Shown piece after piece: positions 1 through 8,115 of a stretch of 64,000 nucleotides of DNA (its first letter is position 1; each line of letters starts with the position of its first letter). The notes beneath the pieces were generated by a model. The model was given only the letters and a program-made list of their open reading frames with translations, searched no databases and was not told the DNA's origin. The DNA lies in assembly GCA_913043025.1 (NCBI GenBank), contig CAJWLM010000003.1, forward strand, positions 1 to 64,000, given 5' to 3'. The translations under genes were made by a program, and so were the position numbers. This stretch comes from an uncultured Rhodospirillaceae bacterium. Lineage in GTDB: Bacteria > Pseudomonadota > Alphaproteobacteria > UBA8366.

Positions 1-2
1 TT

Positions 3-182
3 GAAAAACACGCACGAGCATATCCAACCAATGATCCAAGTGATGTGCGATTATATGCTGCCTCAGTTTTTGGTGATGTTAGGTTCTTTGATCCTATTCA
101 CGTGCAAGTTGAAGATGGCAGAGGATCCGTGTCTAAAGGGCCAGCATTTGCCGAGCCCGCAATTCTAAAACCCGCCGAATAG
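3..182 (+). CDS. C-terminal fragment of an unrecognised protein (cut by window edge)
   Basis: Frame 3 is open from the window edge for 59 codons to a TAG stop at 180-182. Its composition is protein-like, with a segment reading DVRLYAASVFGDVRFFDP and an end rich in Pro and Ala. The other two forward frames stop earlier or give implausible protein. I do not recognise the family and assign no function. The gene would run in the same direction as the MFS gene about 390 bases further on. Only the C-terminus is visible, so it could belong to a much larger enzyme. Confidence 0.5.
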   Translation, partial: EKHARAYPTNDPSDVRLYAASVFGDVRFFDPIHVQVEDGRGSVSKGPAFAEPAILKPAE

Positions 183-573
183 TCAACGTGTAAACTAAAA
201 AATTTAACCCGCAGAATAAAAAGTTTGGGCAGTACTGTTGTTTAATTGTGGATATCTAGATTTTTTTCCCAAGTCGGGCGCCCGAAAAGAAGAACCTTCC
301 AGCTGCTAAAAGCGCAACGATTGCTCTATTTATCCAGCGCATACTCAAGACCCAAGAGTTTGTAATATTTTAAACGCATCTGATTACTTTTTGAAGGGTG
401 GAAGAGTAATTCCTGGGATTAAAATTCTTACGCGTTTGAGCTTGCAGTAGACAACCCTAATATAAAAATCCGATTATTCGTTTAAGACGAGTATTTTCAG
501 TGTTTGATATAAACACCCTCGTGAATGAGTAACAACAATCAGAACCAGAAGCAACTGACGAGCTCGAAGAGAA
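183..573. other. Intergenic region upstream of the MFS gene
   Basis: No convincing gene was found in these 391 bases. The only structure I noticed is a perfect 12-base palindrome, TCGGGCGCCCGA, at 274-285. It has no loop and no T-tract, so it is not a terminator; it could be an operator. No clear promoter hexamers were seen. Confidence 0.5.
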
Positions 574-1887
574 ATGCCTCATAAATTCAGTGAAGTAGCC
601 TCTACAAGGATACGTGATTTAAATAGCATCACGCCGAGTGTGTTATTCGCTAACAGAAATTACCTCAAACTGTGGTTTAACGGCGGCACGGCAACAACCA
701 TGCGCTGGCTTGAATTGCTGGCGATAGGTTTTTTCACGCAGAAAGCCACTGAATCCGAATTTCTCGTAGCGATGATGTTTTTTCTTCGTTGGATACCAAT
801 GGTTCTTCTGGGAAGCTTCATTGGAGTACTTGCCGAAAGATTTGACCGACGCAAGCTGTTCCTCTGCGGCATTTTTATGCTTTGGATGGTGTCAGCTACA
901 CTTTTTGTTCTCACCTGGTGCGATACGCTAGAAATCTGGCACGTAGCTCTTGGGACAACCATTAATGGCTGTCTGAATGTTATCGAATTTCCAATTCGCC
1001 GAACTCTTATCGGAGATGTTGTAAAATCTAAAGAGCTTGTACCGGCCATGGCGCTGGACTCTGTTACCAACCAGTGCACTCGAATGGCCGGACCATTTCT
1101 TGGAGTAATTATCGAAGGATATCTTGGGATAATTGGGGTTTATTTCTTAGGTTTAATTCTTCATGCCATCGGCTTTGGACTACTGTACTCTCTTAAACCC
1201 CCTGCGCAAAAACCAAGAATAGAGAAAAAACGGGTGCTAACCGAGATAAGCGATGGGTTCAATCATATCAAAACACGTGACATGCTCATTGCTACATTAG
1301 TGATAACAGCGATAATGAACGCTTTTGCCATGTCATTTTCATCACTGATACCAGCGATAGCAGTTGGAGAACTAAATTTAGATACAAATCAGTCCAGCTT
1401 TCTTGCTGGCGCTGAAGGTTTGGGTGCATTTATTGGCGCTTTGATAATAGCAACGCGCCAGTTTACAACTCCCGGTCGTCTTTTTCTATTTGGCTCGATT
1501 ATGTTCGAAATTTTCCTTATCGCATTTTCCCATGCACCCGAACTCATTTTCGCGATACCCTTATTGGTGTTAAGCGGGATTGGCCATTCTGGTTTCTCCG
1601 CCAGCCAATCCGCACTAATGATTGCATATTCTGATCCGACAATGCGATCCCGTACTATGGGTGTACTTGCTGTGTGTATCGGTACCCAGCCATTCGGTAT
1701 TCTACTCCTTGGACTTATTGCCGAATTTTATGGGGCCCCTGTTGCAATTGCGATCTCCGCAAGTTTGGGAACAGTTTTACTCGTTTGGGCAGGCTATAAG
1801 TGGCCTGCAATCTGGAGTGGAAGTTTTTACGAACCACCAAATGACTTAAGCCATCAAAAGCAAGACAAAGATCGCTACAATAACTAG
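574..1887 (+). CDS. Major facilitator superfamily transporter
   Basis: The 437-residue product has about 12 hydrophobic segments and the MFS loop pattern after helix 2 (GVLAERFDRRKLF, about residues 83-95). It resembles the MFS_3/enterobactin-exporter-like group, which are inner-membrane proton antiporters; the substrate cannot be read from sequence. A GAAGAG element lies just upstream of the ATG. Its last 42 bases overlap the 3' end of the convergent EamA gene. The C-terminal tail is short, charged and cytoplasmic in character. It faces a leftward nitrile/amide cluster, so efflux or uptake of a related metabolite is possible but unproven. Confidence 0.8.
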   Translation: MPHKFSEVASTRIRDLNSITPSVLFANRNYLKLWFNGGTATTMRWLELLAIGFFTQKATESEFLVAMMFFLRWIPMVLLGSFIGVLAERFDRRKLFLCGIFMLWMVSATLFVLTWCDTLEIWHVALGTTINGCLNVIEFPIRRTLIGDVVKSKELVPAMALDSVTNQCTRMAGPFLGVIIEGYLGIIGVYFLGLILHAIGFGLLYSLKPPAQKPRIEKKRVLTEISDGFNHIKTRDMLIATLVITAIMNAFAMSFSSLIPAIAVGELNLDTNQSSFLAGAEGLGAFIGALIIATRQFTTPGRLFLFGSIMFEIFLIAFSHAPELIFAIPLLVLSGIGHSGFSASQSALMIAYSDPTMRSRTMGVLAVCIGTQPFGILLLGLIAEFYGAPVAIAISASLGTVLLVWAGYKWPAIWSGSFYEPPNDLSHQKQDKDRYNN

Positions 1888-2757
1888 TGACATGCCTATA
1901 AATTCATGGACCCGTGAACGTTCTTTAAATACCAGGTAAGAAACCAGTATTGAAAGAATAACTTCAAGCTGACTGACCGTTTTAACGTATGCCACACGCT
2001 CAAGTGTCATAGCACTAAACCAGCCAACAGAGCCAAGGGCGCTGAAAATGCCTACCATCAAACTAGGTTTCCAGTGCGTAATGATAGTTCGAGTTTCAGC
2101 CTTATCCTGAAAAAAAAGATAAAACACGATGAGAAACACCTCAATGGACAGCACTATTACGAGCACAAAACCTGCTCTTAGCAAGAAACCATCATCTGTT
2201 AACTCAAGCGCAGCTGCACGAATGAATACAGAAGCTGCAGCAATCCCAAAGCCGCTGAGAACCCCATAAACGGCAGCCCTAGTAAGGAGACCTGTAAAAA
2301 TGCTATTCAGATCAAATCTTCCGCCAACGGCCGATAATATCATTACACCTGCCATGCTAATGACTATCGCAACATACCCAGCCAAGGATATTTGATCGCC
2401 AACCAAAAATAGCCCCAACAGCGCCGACTGAATAATTTCAGTTTTTGTGTAAGTGATGCCAACGGCAAAGTTACGCTCCCTAAATAGAAGTATTAAGAAA
2501 AGCGTACCCAAAATTTGGGTTACTGCAGCACAGAAACAATAGACCCAAAAACCTAATGTGGTAGAGGGAATGAGCGCCCCATCGGAGTAGTATCTTAAGA
2601 TACCATAGTATAAAAACCCAAATGGTAAGCCGAAGATAAATCGAACGCAGACCACGCCGATCGAGCTCATGCTGGTAGTAAGATGCTTCTGCAGACTATG
2701 ACGGACGACCTGCATAACCACCGCAAAAAGGGTGATCCAAACCCAGAGTTCCAACAT
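1846..2757 (-). CDS. EamA/DMT-family transporter
   Basis: The 303-residue product is very hydrophobic, with about 10 transmembrane segments arranged as two EamA-like halves, the usual size and layout of drug/metabolite transporters. A good ribosome site (TAGGAG, 6 bases before ATG) supports the start. It lies 43 bases downstream of the nitrile-hydratase beta-like gene on the same strand and could be the distal gene of that cluster. Its 3' end overlaps the convergent MFS gene by 42 bases. Family members export amino acids, purines and other small metabolites; the substrate here is unknown. Confidence 0.8.
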   Translation of the reverse strand: MLELWVWITLFAVVMQVVRHSLQKHLTTSMSSIGVVCVRFIFGLPFGFLYYGILRYYSDGALIPSTTLGFWVYCFCAAVTQILGTLFLILLFRERNFAVGITYTKTEIIQSALLGLFLVGDQISLAGYVAIVISMAGVMILSAVGGRFDLNSIFTGLLTRAAVYGVLSGFGIAAASVFIRAAALELTDDGFLLRAGFVLVIVLSIEVFLIVFYLFFQDKAETRTIITHWKPSLMVGIFSALGSVGWFSAMTLERVAYVKTVSQLEVILSILVSYLVFKERSRVHEFIGMSLVIVAIFVLLLMA

Positions 2758-2800
2758 CAGAAACTCCTATTTTATACTACGAGGTAGTCTAAAGAACTTA

Positions 2801-3118
2801 TTACACCTTACGTTGGCGGCCGCGAACATCTTCAAGCTTTATCTTAAGTTCTTCGTCAGAAAATATCCCCTTCTCTATCAGTAACGCCTGCAAACTCCAA
2901 AGCTTGCGTTCATAATAGTTAAGCTTTTCATAATCTTCACCGAGAGCCTCAATAGCGCGTCGACCCTCGTGCGTGTTAGTTAAATTCGCTCCCCACGGGC
3001 GCAACAATTGGCCCATAGCATCGACACGCCACTCCCAAAAAGCCAGCTCGTGTTCGGCTGTATCAATTGGGCCAGCAGCTTCGCCTCCCATATCAGCTGG
3101 GTTTTTCTTCTTTCTCAT
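2801..3118 (-). CDS. Nitrile hydratase beta-subunit N-terminal-domain-like protein
   Basis: The 105-residue product matches only the helical N-terminal domain of nitrile hydratase beta (equivalent to the separate beta subunit of thiocyanate hydrolase). The clearest stretch is YYERKLWSLQALLIEKGIFS at about residues 68-87, the segment that contacts the alpha subunit. The SH3-like C-terminal barrel of a normal beta subunit (total about 220 residues) is absent here, and I found no gene for it in the window. The start ATG overlaps the alpha-gene stop (ATGA), so the two are translationally coupled. It could instead act as an assembly or activator partner, since nitrile hydratase activators resemble this domain. 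Confidence 0.7.
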   Translation of the reverse strand: MRKKKNPADMGGEAAGPIDTAEHELAFWEWRVDAMGQLLRPWGANLTNTHEGRRAIEALGEDYEKLNYYERKLWSLQALLIEKGIFSDEELKIKLEDVRGRQRKV

Positions 3119-3738
3119 GATGGCACTCTCACAGTAGTAACACCAATCATCGAGTCTCGAGTAACAATCTTAGAAAGCTCTTTTTCAGTCATATTTTTGG
3201 ATTGATCCGGGCGCATAGGCAACACCAAATAACGGAGATCTGCTGTACTATCGTGTACTCTCAACTCAATTTCTTCTGGTATATCAGTTCCGAATTCCTT
3301 CAGAACAGCCCGCGACTCTCGAATTACTCTACGCCGGTAATTCGAGCTTTTATACCAAGCCGGTGGTAGACCAAGCACTGGTCTAGGGTAACAAGAACAT
3401 AGTGTACAAACTACGACATTGTGGACCTCAGGTGTATTCTCAATAACTTTCAGTTCTAAGTCGCCCATCCCGACATTATATTGAGCGACCGCCTTAGTAC
3501 CGTCTTCCAAAAGTAGCTTCTTGAAATCATTATCGCACCATGCGCGTGCAATGATTTTACTCCCTAAAGCAGGCGTCTTCTGCTCCCAATCCTCAACTTG
3601 TTTTCGGATCTGGTCTGCAGTCAAAATACCCTTTTCAATTAAAAGTTCACGGACCGCTATCTCACGAACTTGTGTTTCTGTTACATCTGGCCCTTCAGTA
3701 TCTTTCTGGAATTCGGTTTTATCATGTTTATGCGGCAT
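3115..3738 (-). CDS. nthA: Nitrile hydratase alpha subunit / thiocyanate hydrolase gamma-like, cobalt type
   Basis: The 207-residue product carries the metal-claw motif VCTLCSCYPRPVLGLPPAWY. The ligands are Cys111, Cys114 and Cys116, with Thr112 as in cobalt-type enzymes (iron types have Ser there). The two outer cysteines are normally oxidised to sulfenic and sulfinic acids. The family hydrates nitriles to amides, or thiocyanate to carbonyl sulfide, in the cytoplasm. The N-terminal helical region and the C-terminal beta region are both present and the length is normal. It is coupled to the beta-like gene by an ATGA overlap and lies 59 bases downstream of a Rieske gene. No cobalt chaperone is seen nearby apart from possibly the beta-like protein. 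Confidence 0.88.
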   Translation of the reverse strand: MPHKHDKTEFQKDTEGPDVTETQVREIAVRELLIEKGILTADQIRKQVEDWEQKTPALGSKIIARAWCDNDFKKLLLEDGTKAVAQYNVGMGDLELKVIENTPEVHNVVVCTLCSCYPRPVLGLPPAWYKSSNYRRRVIRESRAVLKEFGTDIPEEIELRVHDSTADLRYLVLPMRPDQSKNMTEKELSKIVTRDSMIGVTTVRVPS

Positions 3739-3797
3739 AAATTACTTTCTCCAGCCGGTTCTAATAATTTTAAAAACTATGCTATTTGCCGATTCTT

Positions 3798-4181
3798 CTA
3801 ATCGGTTGTCGAAACTACTCTTGAGATTTCATCTACCACTTTTACTCCGGATCGAGTGTACACTATTTTATCCCCATCAAGAATAACCGCGGCGGGATAA
3901 AGCTTCTGGCCCTCACATGGCCCATCAATACACATCCCGTCTTCAACCCGAAAATATGCGGCATGTGAATTACAAAATAAAAGCTCTGGTTTCCCCTTAT
4001 TCATAAAGCGCCCAACCTCCCCATCTAATCTAGAGCCTATGTGCGGACAAAGATTAATGTAAGCCCTTATATCACTGCCAATACGAATTATTACTAAACG
4101 CTGAGATACAGTCCCACCCTCAACGCTAAATCCTTTTGCTTCTCCATCACAAAGATCAGTAAGTCGACACAGCTCAATCAT
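3798..4181 (-). CDS. Rieske [2Fe-2S] ferredoxin-like protein
   Basis: The 127-residue product is a single Rieske domain. Cluster ligands are visible as CPH at 45-47 and CNSH at 70-73, giving the C-x-H ... C-x-x-H pattern. There is no signal peptide or membrane anchor, so it is soluble and probably passes electrons to an oxygenase or reductase, or is a small regulatory Rieske. I chose the ATG at 4181 because an AAGGGG site lies about 8 bases upstream, while the GTG at 4190 has no room for one. It sits between the asparaginase-like gene and nitrile hydratase alpha, all leftward. No partner oxygenase is adjacent. Confidence 0.8.
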   Translation of the reverse strand: MIELCRLTDLCDGEAKGFSVEGGTVSQRLVIIRIGSDIRAYINLCPHIGSRLDGEVGRFMNKGKPELLFCNSHAAYFRVEDGMCIDGPCEGQKLYPAAVILDGDKIVYTRSGVKVVDEISRVVSTTD

Positions 4182-4264
4182 TGGGGCCACCCCTTTTGGC
4201 GCATCATTTAGATATCTCCCAATTAAGACAAAATCCTCAAATACTTTCCTCCGTCTGGTTTCTA

Positions 4265-4282
4265 TCTGTCGGTTCTGACAGA
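4265..4282. repeat. Short inverted repeat between asparaginase-like and Rieske genes
   Basis: TCTGTC and GACAGA form a perfect 6-base inverted repeat around a 6-base loop in the 171-base gap between the two leftward genes. No T-run follows on either strand, so it is a weak terminator candidate at best; an operator is equally possible. Confidence 0.3.
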
Positions 4283-4352
4283 CGACTTATCATTGGGTTC
4301 AATCAATGTAGTATGAAACTACTCCATAACTTTTCGGAAAACAGCTACTTGA

Positions 4353-5345
4353 TCAATATTCAGCAAACATTCGTCGCAACTCTGATGTTTCTTTTGATAC
4401 AGTAAGCGCCATCATAGTGAGTATCCGCGCCTTCTGAGGATTGAGATTATCTGCACTTATCCAACCCTGATTGAAATATTCGGAACGGTCTAATACCCGA
4501 CCGGAACCAGCTCGAGAGGAGAATATAACAGGTATGCCTTTGGCATTAGCTTCCTGCAGTGCCCGCTTTTGATCAGGGGCAGGAGTCCCAGGAGGCATGG
4601 TTGCCATCACAATTGCTTCAGCACCCCCTGAAATCACCGCCGCAACTTGATCGCCTGATGCACCAGCATACGAATAAATTATATCGACACGTGGCAGACT
4701 ATGCCGCCCAGCCACATTGAATTCTGTATCTGGCGCATGTCTTCGGGTGGGTTTCCGATAAACAGAGATGCGGTCATCTGGGTCCGCATGGCCAAGCATT
4801 CCCATGTCCGGAGCGCGGAAGGTCTGAAGCCTATAGGTTGAAGTCTTGGTAACTTCACGTGCACACTGAATCTCATTGTTGAGAATGGTCAGTACTCCCA
4901 TGCCTTTACATTCGGGCGCGCTAGCGACTTGAAGACCATTCCTAAGATTGGCACCTCCGTCAGTGGCAAACCCTGACGATGGCCTCTGAGCACCTATAAC
5001 CACAATTGTGTTGTGGGATTTGTGAGCCAAGTGGAGAAAATAGGCGGTTTCTTCTAAACTGGCAGTGCCATGAGTTATTACAACACCATCGTGGACCTTT
5101 GCGACATCTTCAACCTTGGCCAATAACTCAAGCCATGTCTCTGGCCCAATGGCAGAACTGGAGATCCTACCAAAGTCGACAGGCGTTACGTCGGCTACTG
5201 ACGCCGCCTCCGGGAATAAGTCTAATAATTCTTTCGGCCCATATCTCTCTCCGTGAGCCCCGTAGTCAAAGGTGTCAAGACTGTCTTTGCCCTTTGACCC
5301 TATCGTACCACCTGTGGTGACAAGAGCAATTTTTGGCTTAGTCAT
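4353..5345 (-). CDS. Asparaginase-fold amidohydrolase with altered active site
   Basis: The 330-residue product has the type II asparaginase layout. The TGGTI motif carries nucleophile Thr14, and THGT carries Thr94. A VTKT motif supplies Lys167, and a later C-terminal domain follows. The normally invariant Asp after Thr94 is Ala95 (HGTAS rather than HGTDT). In E. coli AnsB that Asp (Asp90) helps bind the substrate alpha-amino group and belongs to the Thr-Lys-Asp triad, so L-asparagine is a doubtful substrate. I chose the ATG at 5345, one base after the stop of the upstream lyase gene, because a GAGGTG ribosome site lies about 7 bases before it; the 5384 start would overlap the lyase gene. There is no signal peptide, so it is cytoplasmic. 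Confidence 0.8.
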   Translation of the reverse strand: MTKPKIALVTTGGTIGSKGKDSLDTFDYGAHGERYGPKELLDLFPEAASVADVTPVDFGRISSSAIGPETWLELLAKVEDVAKVHDGVVITHGTASLEETAYFLHLAHKSHNTIVVIGAQRPSSGFATDGGANLRNGLQVASAPECKGMGVLTILNNEIQCAREVTKTSTYRLQTFRAPDMGMLGHADPDDRISVYRKPTRRHAPDTEFNVAGRHSLPRVDIIYSYAGASGDQVAAVISGGAEAIVMATMPPGTPAPDQKRALQEANAKGIPVIFSSRAGSGRVLDRSEYFNQGWISADNLNPQKARILTMMALTVSKETSELRRMFAEY

Positions 5346-5346
5346 C

Positions 5347-6870
5347 TCAGGCACCTCGAATCTTGCAGAATTTTTTTGTGTCATTAATCAGTTTTTCTCG
5401 CGCCTTCGCTACACGACGAGAAATAGCACCAACATTCTTTTTATCTTCACGCAAAATATGATTTCTTGCTGCTATCATCTCACGCATCCTTTTGGAGCTC
5501 GGACCCCCCATGAGTCCACGCTGTTCGATGTTTCTCTCAGGGTCAAGTGCCTCGTTAATCAAGTTTTGAGACAAATTGAGCTTCTTGCCAAAAAGCTCCA
5601 GCGCTGCGCTGTCAAGGTCAGAGGATCTGATGTCGGTAGCAATTCCGCCTTTCGCCACCGTATTACGCACAACGGTACCAACTACATTGTGTGCCATACG
5701 GAATGAAAGACCAGTCTCGCGAACTATCACATCCGACAATTCTGTTGCAGTGCCGAAACCAATTTCAGCCTGCTTTTTCATAATGTCTTTATTTACGACA
5801 ATAGCGGAAAGCACTTCATCGATCAGTAACAATACACTACCTGCATGTTTGCACGCATCAAGCGCCGGTTCGTTGAGAGCAGTTACACCGTCAGCCACGT
5901 CACTAAGCGAAGTGTTCTTGACGCAGGCCGAAGCTGAGGTGAATGCGCCGTTCACAATCCCAGCTACTGCTTTAATATGTTCAAGAGCTGCCGGATTTTT
6001 TTTCTGCGGCATAATTGATGAAACAGCAGAGTGCTCGTCGCCAGTCTCAATAAACCTGTATTCAAAGGTATTCCATGCCTGTAAATCAAAGGCGAGACGG
6101 GAAATATTTGTCATAAAAATTGACAACGCTGCCGTCGATTCCATCGCATCGTCACGATTGGAAACTGCATCATAAGCGATTTCCATTGGTTGAGGAAAAC
6201 CAAGCGCTTTAGCCACAAACTTACGGTCCAGTGGAAACGCTGTTGTAGTCAACGCACCAGCGCCGAGTGGGCATTGATCAGTATTTTGAAGGGAAGCAAA
6301 AATGCGGGCAAAATCACGTTGCAATAGATCCGCCAAGGTCAACAGATAATAACCCAGCGTAATCGGCTGGGCATGTTGGGAATGCGTATAGCCTGGCATT
6401 ACTGTAGCGATGTGTCGTTGTGAAAGCCCCAAAACTGTTTTACGCAGTTCAACTAATCGGGACAGGATCTCAAGCAGTTCCGTCCGCAGTGCCATTCGCC
6501 AGGCAGTGGTGTGCATATCGTTGCGGCTACGGCCGGTATGCAATTTTCCTCCTACCTCTGGACCCAACTTCGACACTATGTAGCGCTCGGTGTAGGAGTA
6601 TAGGCCCTCCAGTTTATAATCAATGCTAAGTACTCTGTAGCCCTCATCTTGAATCTTCAGGATTAATTTTAGAATTTTTTTTATGTCTCGGGCTGGAACT
6701 ATTCCCTGTTTTACCAACATTAACCCGTGGGCCATATGTATCTGCATTTCTGAATCAAAGTTATATTCTAGGTCTTTCGCTACTTTGTTGCTGAAATAAG
6801 TCTGGACAAAAATATTAGATGGCGCACTCTTTAGACGCTCCCGCAAATTAACTTTTGATTTTACAACCAT
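5347..6870 (-). CDS. Argininosuccinate lyase-like C-N lyase
   Basis: The 507-residue product belongs to the fumarase/aspartase superfamily, ASL branch. It has HTGRSRND at 111-118, YTHSQHAQP at 161-169 and the signature loop SSIMPQKKNP at 284-293 that carries the catalytic Ser. It is longer than a typical ArgH (about 460-470) and lacks the usual WGGRF N-terminus. After SRND the ASL consensus QVATD is replaced by MHTTA, which suggests a substrate other than argininosuccinate. Its setting beside amide and nitrile genes, not arginine genes, also argues for a catabolic beta-elimination role. A strong AAAGGAGGG site precedes the ATG. It is the first gene of the leftward cluster and diverges from the enolase-superfamily gene. 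Confidence 0.8.
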   Translation of the reverse strand: MVVKSKVNLRERLKSAPSNIFVQTYFSNKVAKDLEYNFDSEMQIHMAHGLMLVKQGIVPARDIKKILKLILKIQDEGYRVLSIDYKLEGLYSYTERYIVSKLGPEVGGKLHTGRSRNDMHTTAWRMALRTELLEILSRLVELRKTVLGLSQRHIATVMPGYTHSQHAQPITLGYYLLTLADLLQRDFARIFASLQNTDQCPLGAGALTTTAFPLDRKFVAKALGFPQPMEIAYDAVSNRDDAMESTAALSIFMTNISRLAFDLQAWNTFEYRFIETGDEHSAVSSIMPQKKNPAALEHIKAVAGIVNGAFTSASACVKNTSLSDVADGVTALNEPALDACKHAGSVLLLIDEVLSAIVVNKDIMKKQAEIGFGTATELSDVIVRETGLSFRMAHNVVGTVVRNTVAKGGIATDIRSSDLDSAALELFGKKLNLSQNLINEALDPERNIEQRGLMGGPSSKRMREMIAARNHILREDKKNVGAISRRVAKAREKLINDTKKFCKIRGA

Positions 6871-6892
6871 ATGACCCTCCTTTGTTTCGTCG

Positions 6893-6917
6893 ACGAGTTT
6901 AAGCCAACCACACTCGT
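6893..6917. promoter_or_regulatory. Inverted repeat in divergent promoter region (candidate operator)
   Basis: ACGAGT and ACTCGT form a perfect 6-base inverted repeat with a 13-base spacer, within the 109-base gap between two divergent operons. The arrangement suits a dimeric repressor or activator, but no regulator gene is adjacent. Confidence 0.25.
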
Positions 6918-6979
6918 ATGGCTATCGCCCCGACAGCCCAAGATGTTACAAATATTCATAGAATTAAGGAGGATTTACA

Positions 6980-8089
6980 ATGAAGATTGATAAAGTTGAA
7001 GCTATAGCCATAGAAGTGCCACTACCAAAACCTTTTGCCGGGGCCACCTATACCGTACCAACCCGTAATACCATCGTAACTCGGATTTATACTGATGATG
7101 GTTTGGTGAGCGAGGTGTACAATGGTGACAATCGAAAGTGCGGCCCAGAAGTAGCAAGAATAGTCATGGAGGATATAGCTCCTTTGATTCTTGGCCTTAA
7201 TCCTATCTGTCATGAAAAAGTCTGGGAACATGCTTTCAAAATCACTACCCCACAAGGTGACCGTAAATATTTGATGGAGGCAATTGCTTGTGTGGACACC
7301 GCAGTTTGGGATTTGAAAGGCAAAGCACTCGGCTGCAGCGTCAACAAGTTGATGGGAGGATACCGCCAACGGATACCCATTACCGCAACCGGAGGCTACT
7401 ACCAAGAAGGACGAACGGTTGAAAGTTTCGGGGAGGAGATGCAATGGCTCATAAGTGTAGGAATGGGCGGCTGTAAATTTAAAGTTGGGGGCTTGAGCCC
7501 GGAAGAAGATTATGAACGCGTTGCCTCAGCTCGCGAAGGAGCGGGGCCTAATTTTATTCTAGGCTGTGACGCCAACCAGGGCTGGACGATAGATGAGGCA
7601 ACTCGATTTGCCGAACTAGTCGAGCCTCTAGACATTACGTGGTTTGAAGAACCCGTACGATGGCAGGATGATGTCTGCTCCATGGCAGAACTTAGAAAAC
7701 GTATCTCTATTCCAATCAATGCCGGCCAAAGTGAAATGACTAGTTGGGGTGTGCGACGTTTGCTTGATGCGGGCGCGGTGGATATTGTCAATTTCGATAT
7801 GTCGCATGGTGGGGGACCTACAGAATGGCTTCGCGCAGCAACTATGTGCGGATCAATTGGAGTAAAGCTTTTGCATCATGAGGAAACCCACCTAGCAGTT
7901 CATGCGTTAGCGGCAATTCCGCATGGTCTATACACAGACTGTTTTCCAGACCCTGAACGCGATCCGATTTGGGATAAAATGATCATAAATCGGCCGAATA
8001 TTTCTGACGGCTGGATAGATGTGCCTCAAGGGCCGGGATTTGACATCAAGCTTGATTGGGACGCCGTGCAAAAATACCGCACGAATTAA
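6980..8089 (+). CDS. Mandelate racemase/muconate lactonizing enzyme family protein
   Basis: The 369-residue product is an enolase-superfamily enzyme: an N-terminal capping domain (about 1-130) then a (beta/alpha)7 barrel. The catalytic Lys pair is KFK at 166-168. Metal ligands are Asp197, Glu223 or Glu224 (FEEP) and Glu252. HHEETH at 299-304 supplies the likely His base. This is the mandelate racemase subgroup, which abstracts the alpha-proton of a carboxylate; most members dehydrate sugar acids or related acids. The substrate is not predictable by eye. An AAGGAGG site lies 8 bases before the ATG. It heads a rightward series with the TauE/SafE permease and the rhodanese gene. Confidence 0.85.
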   Translation: MKIDKVEAIAIEVPLPKPFAGATYTVPTRNTIVTRIYTDDGLVSEVYNGDNRKCGPEVARIVMEDIAPLILGLNPICHEKVWEHAFKITTPQGDRKYLMEAIACVDTAVWDLKGKALGCSVNKLMGGYRQRIPITATGGYYQEGRTVESFGEEMQWLISVGMGGCKFKVGGLSPEEDYERVASAREGAGPNFILGCDANQGWTIDEATRFAELVEPLDITWFEEPVRWQDDVCSMAELRKRISIPINAGQSEMTSWGVRRLLDAGAVDIVNFDMSHGGGPTEWLRAATMCGSIGVKLLHHEETHLAVHALAAIPHGLYTDCFPDPERDPIWDKMIINRPNISDGWIDVPQGPGFDIKLDWDAVQKYRTN

Positions 8090-8115
8090 TCCCCCTGTGT
8101 AATTATCGTTGCTCT

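Noticed and set aside
5576-6175. 199-codon open frame on the plus strand
   Set aside because: It lies fully antisense to the well-supported ASL-like gene and shows no recognisable domain.
5347-6870. Naming the lyase EDDS lyase, with the LLM genes as NTA/EDTA monooxygenase partners
   Set aside because: EDDS lyase is an ASL relative and NTA monooxygenase is an LLM protein, but the two loci are about 50 kb apart and I cannot compare sequences here, so the link is only an analogy.
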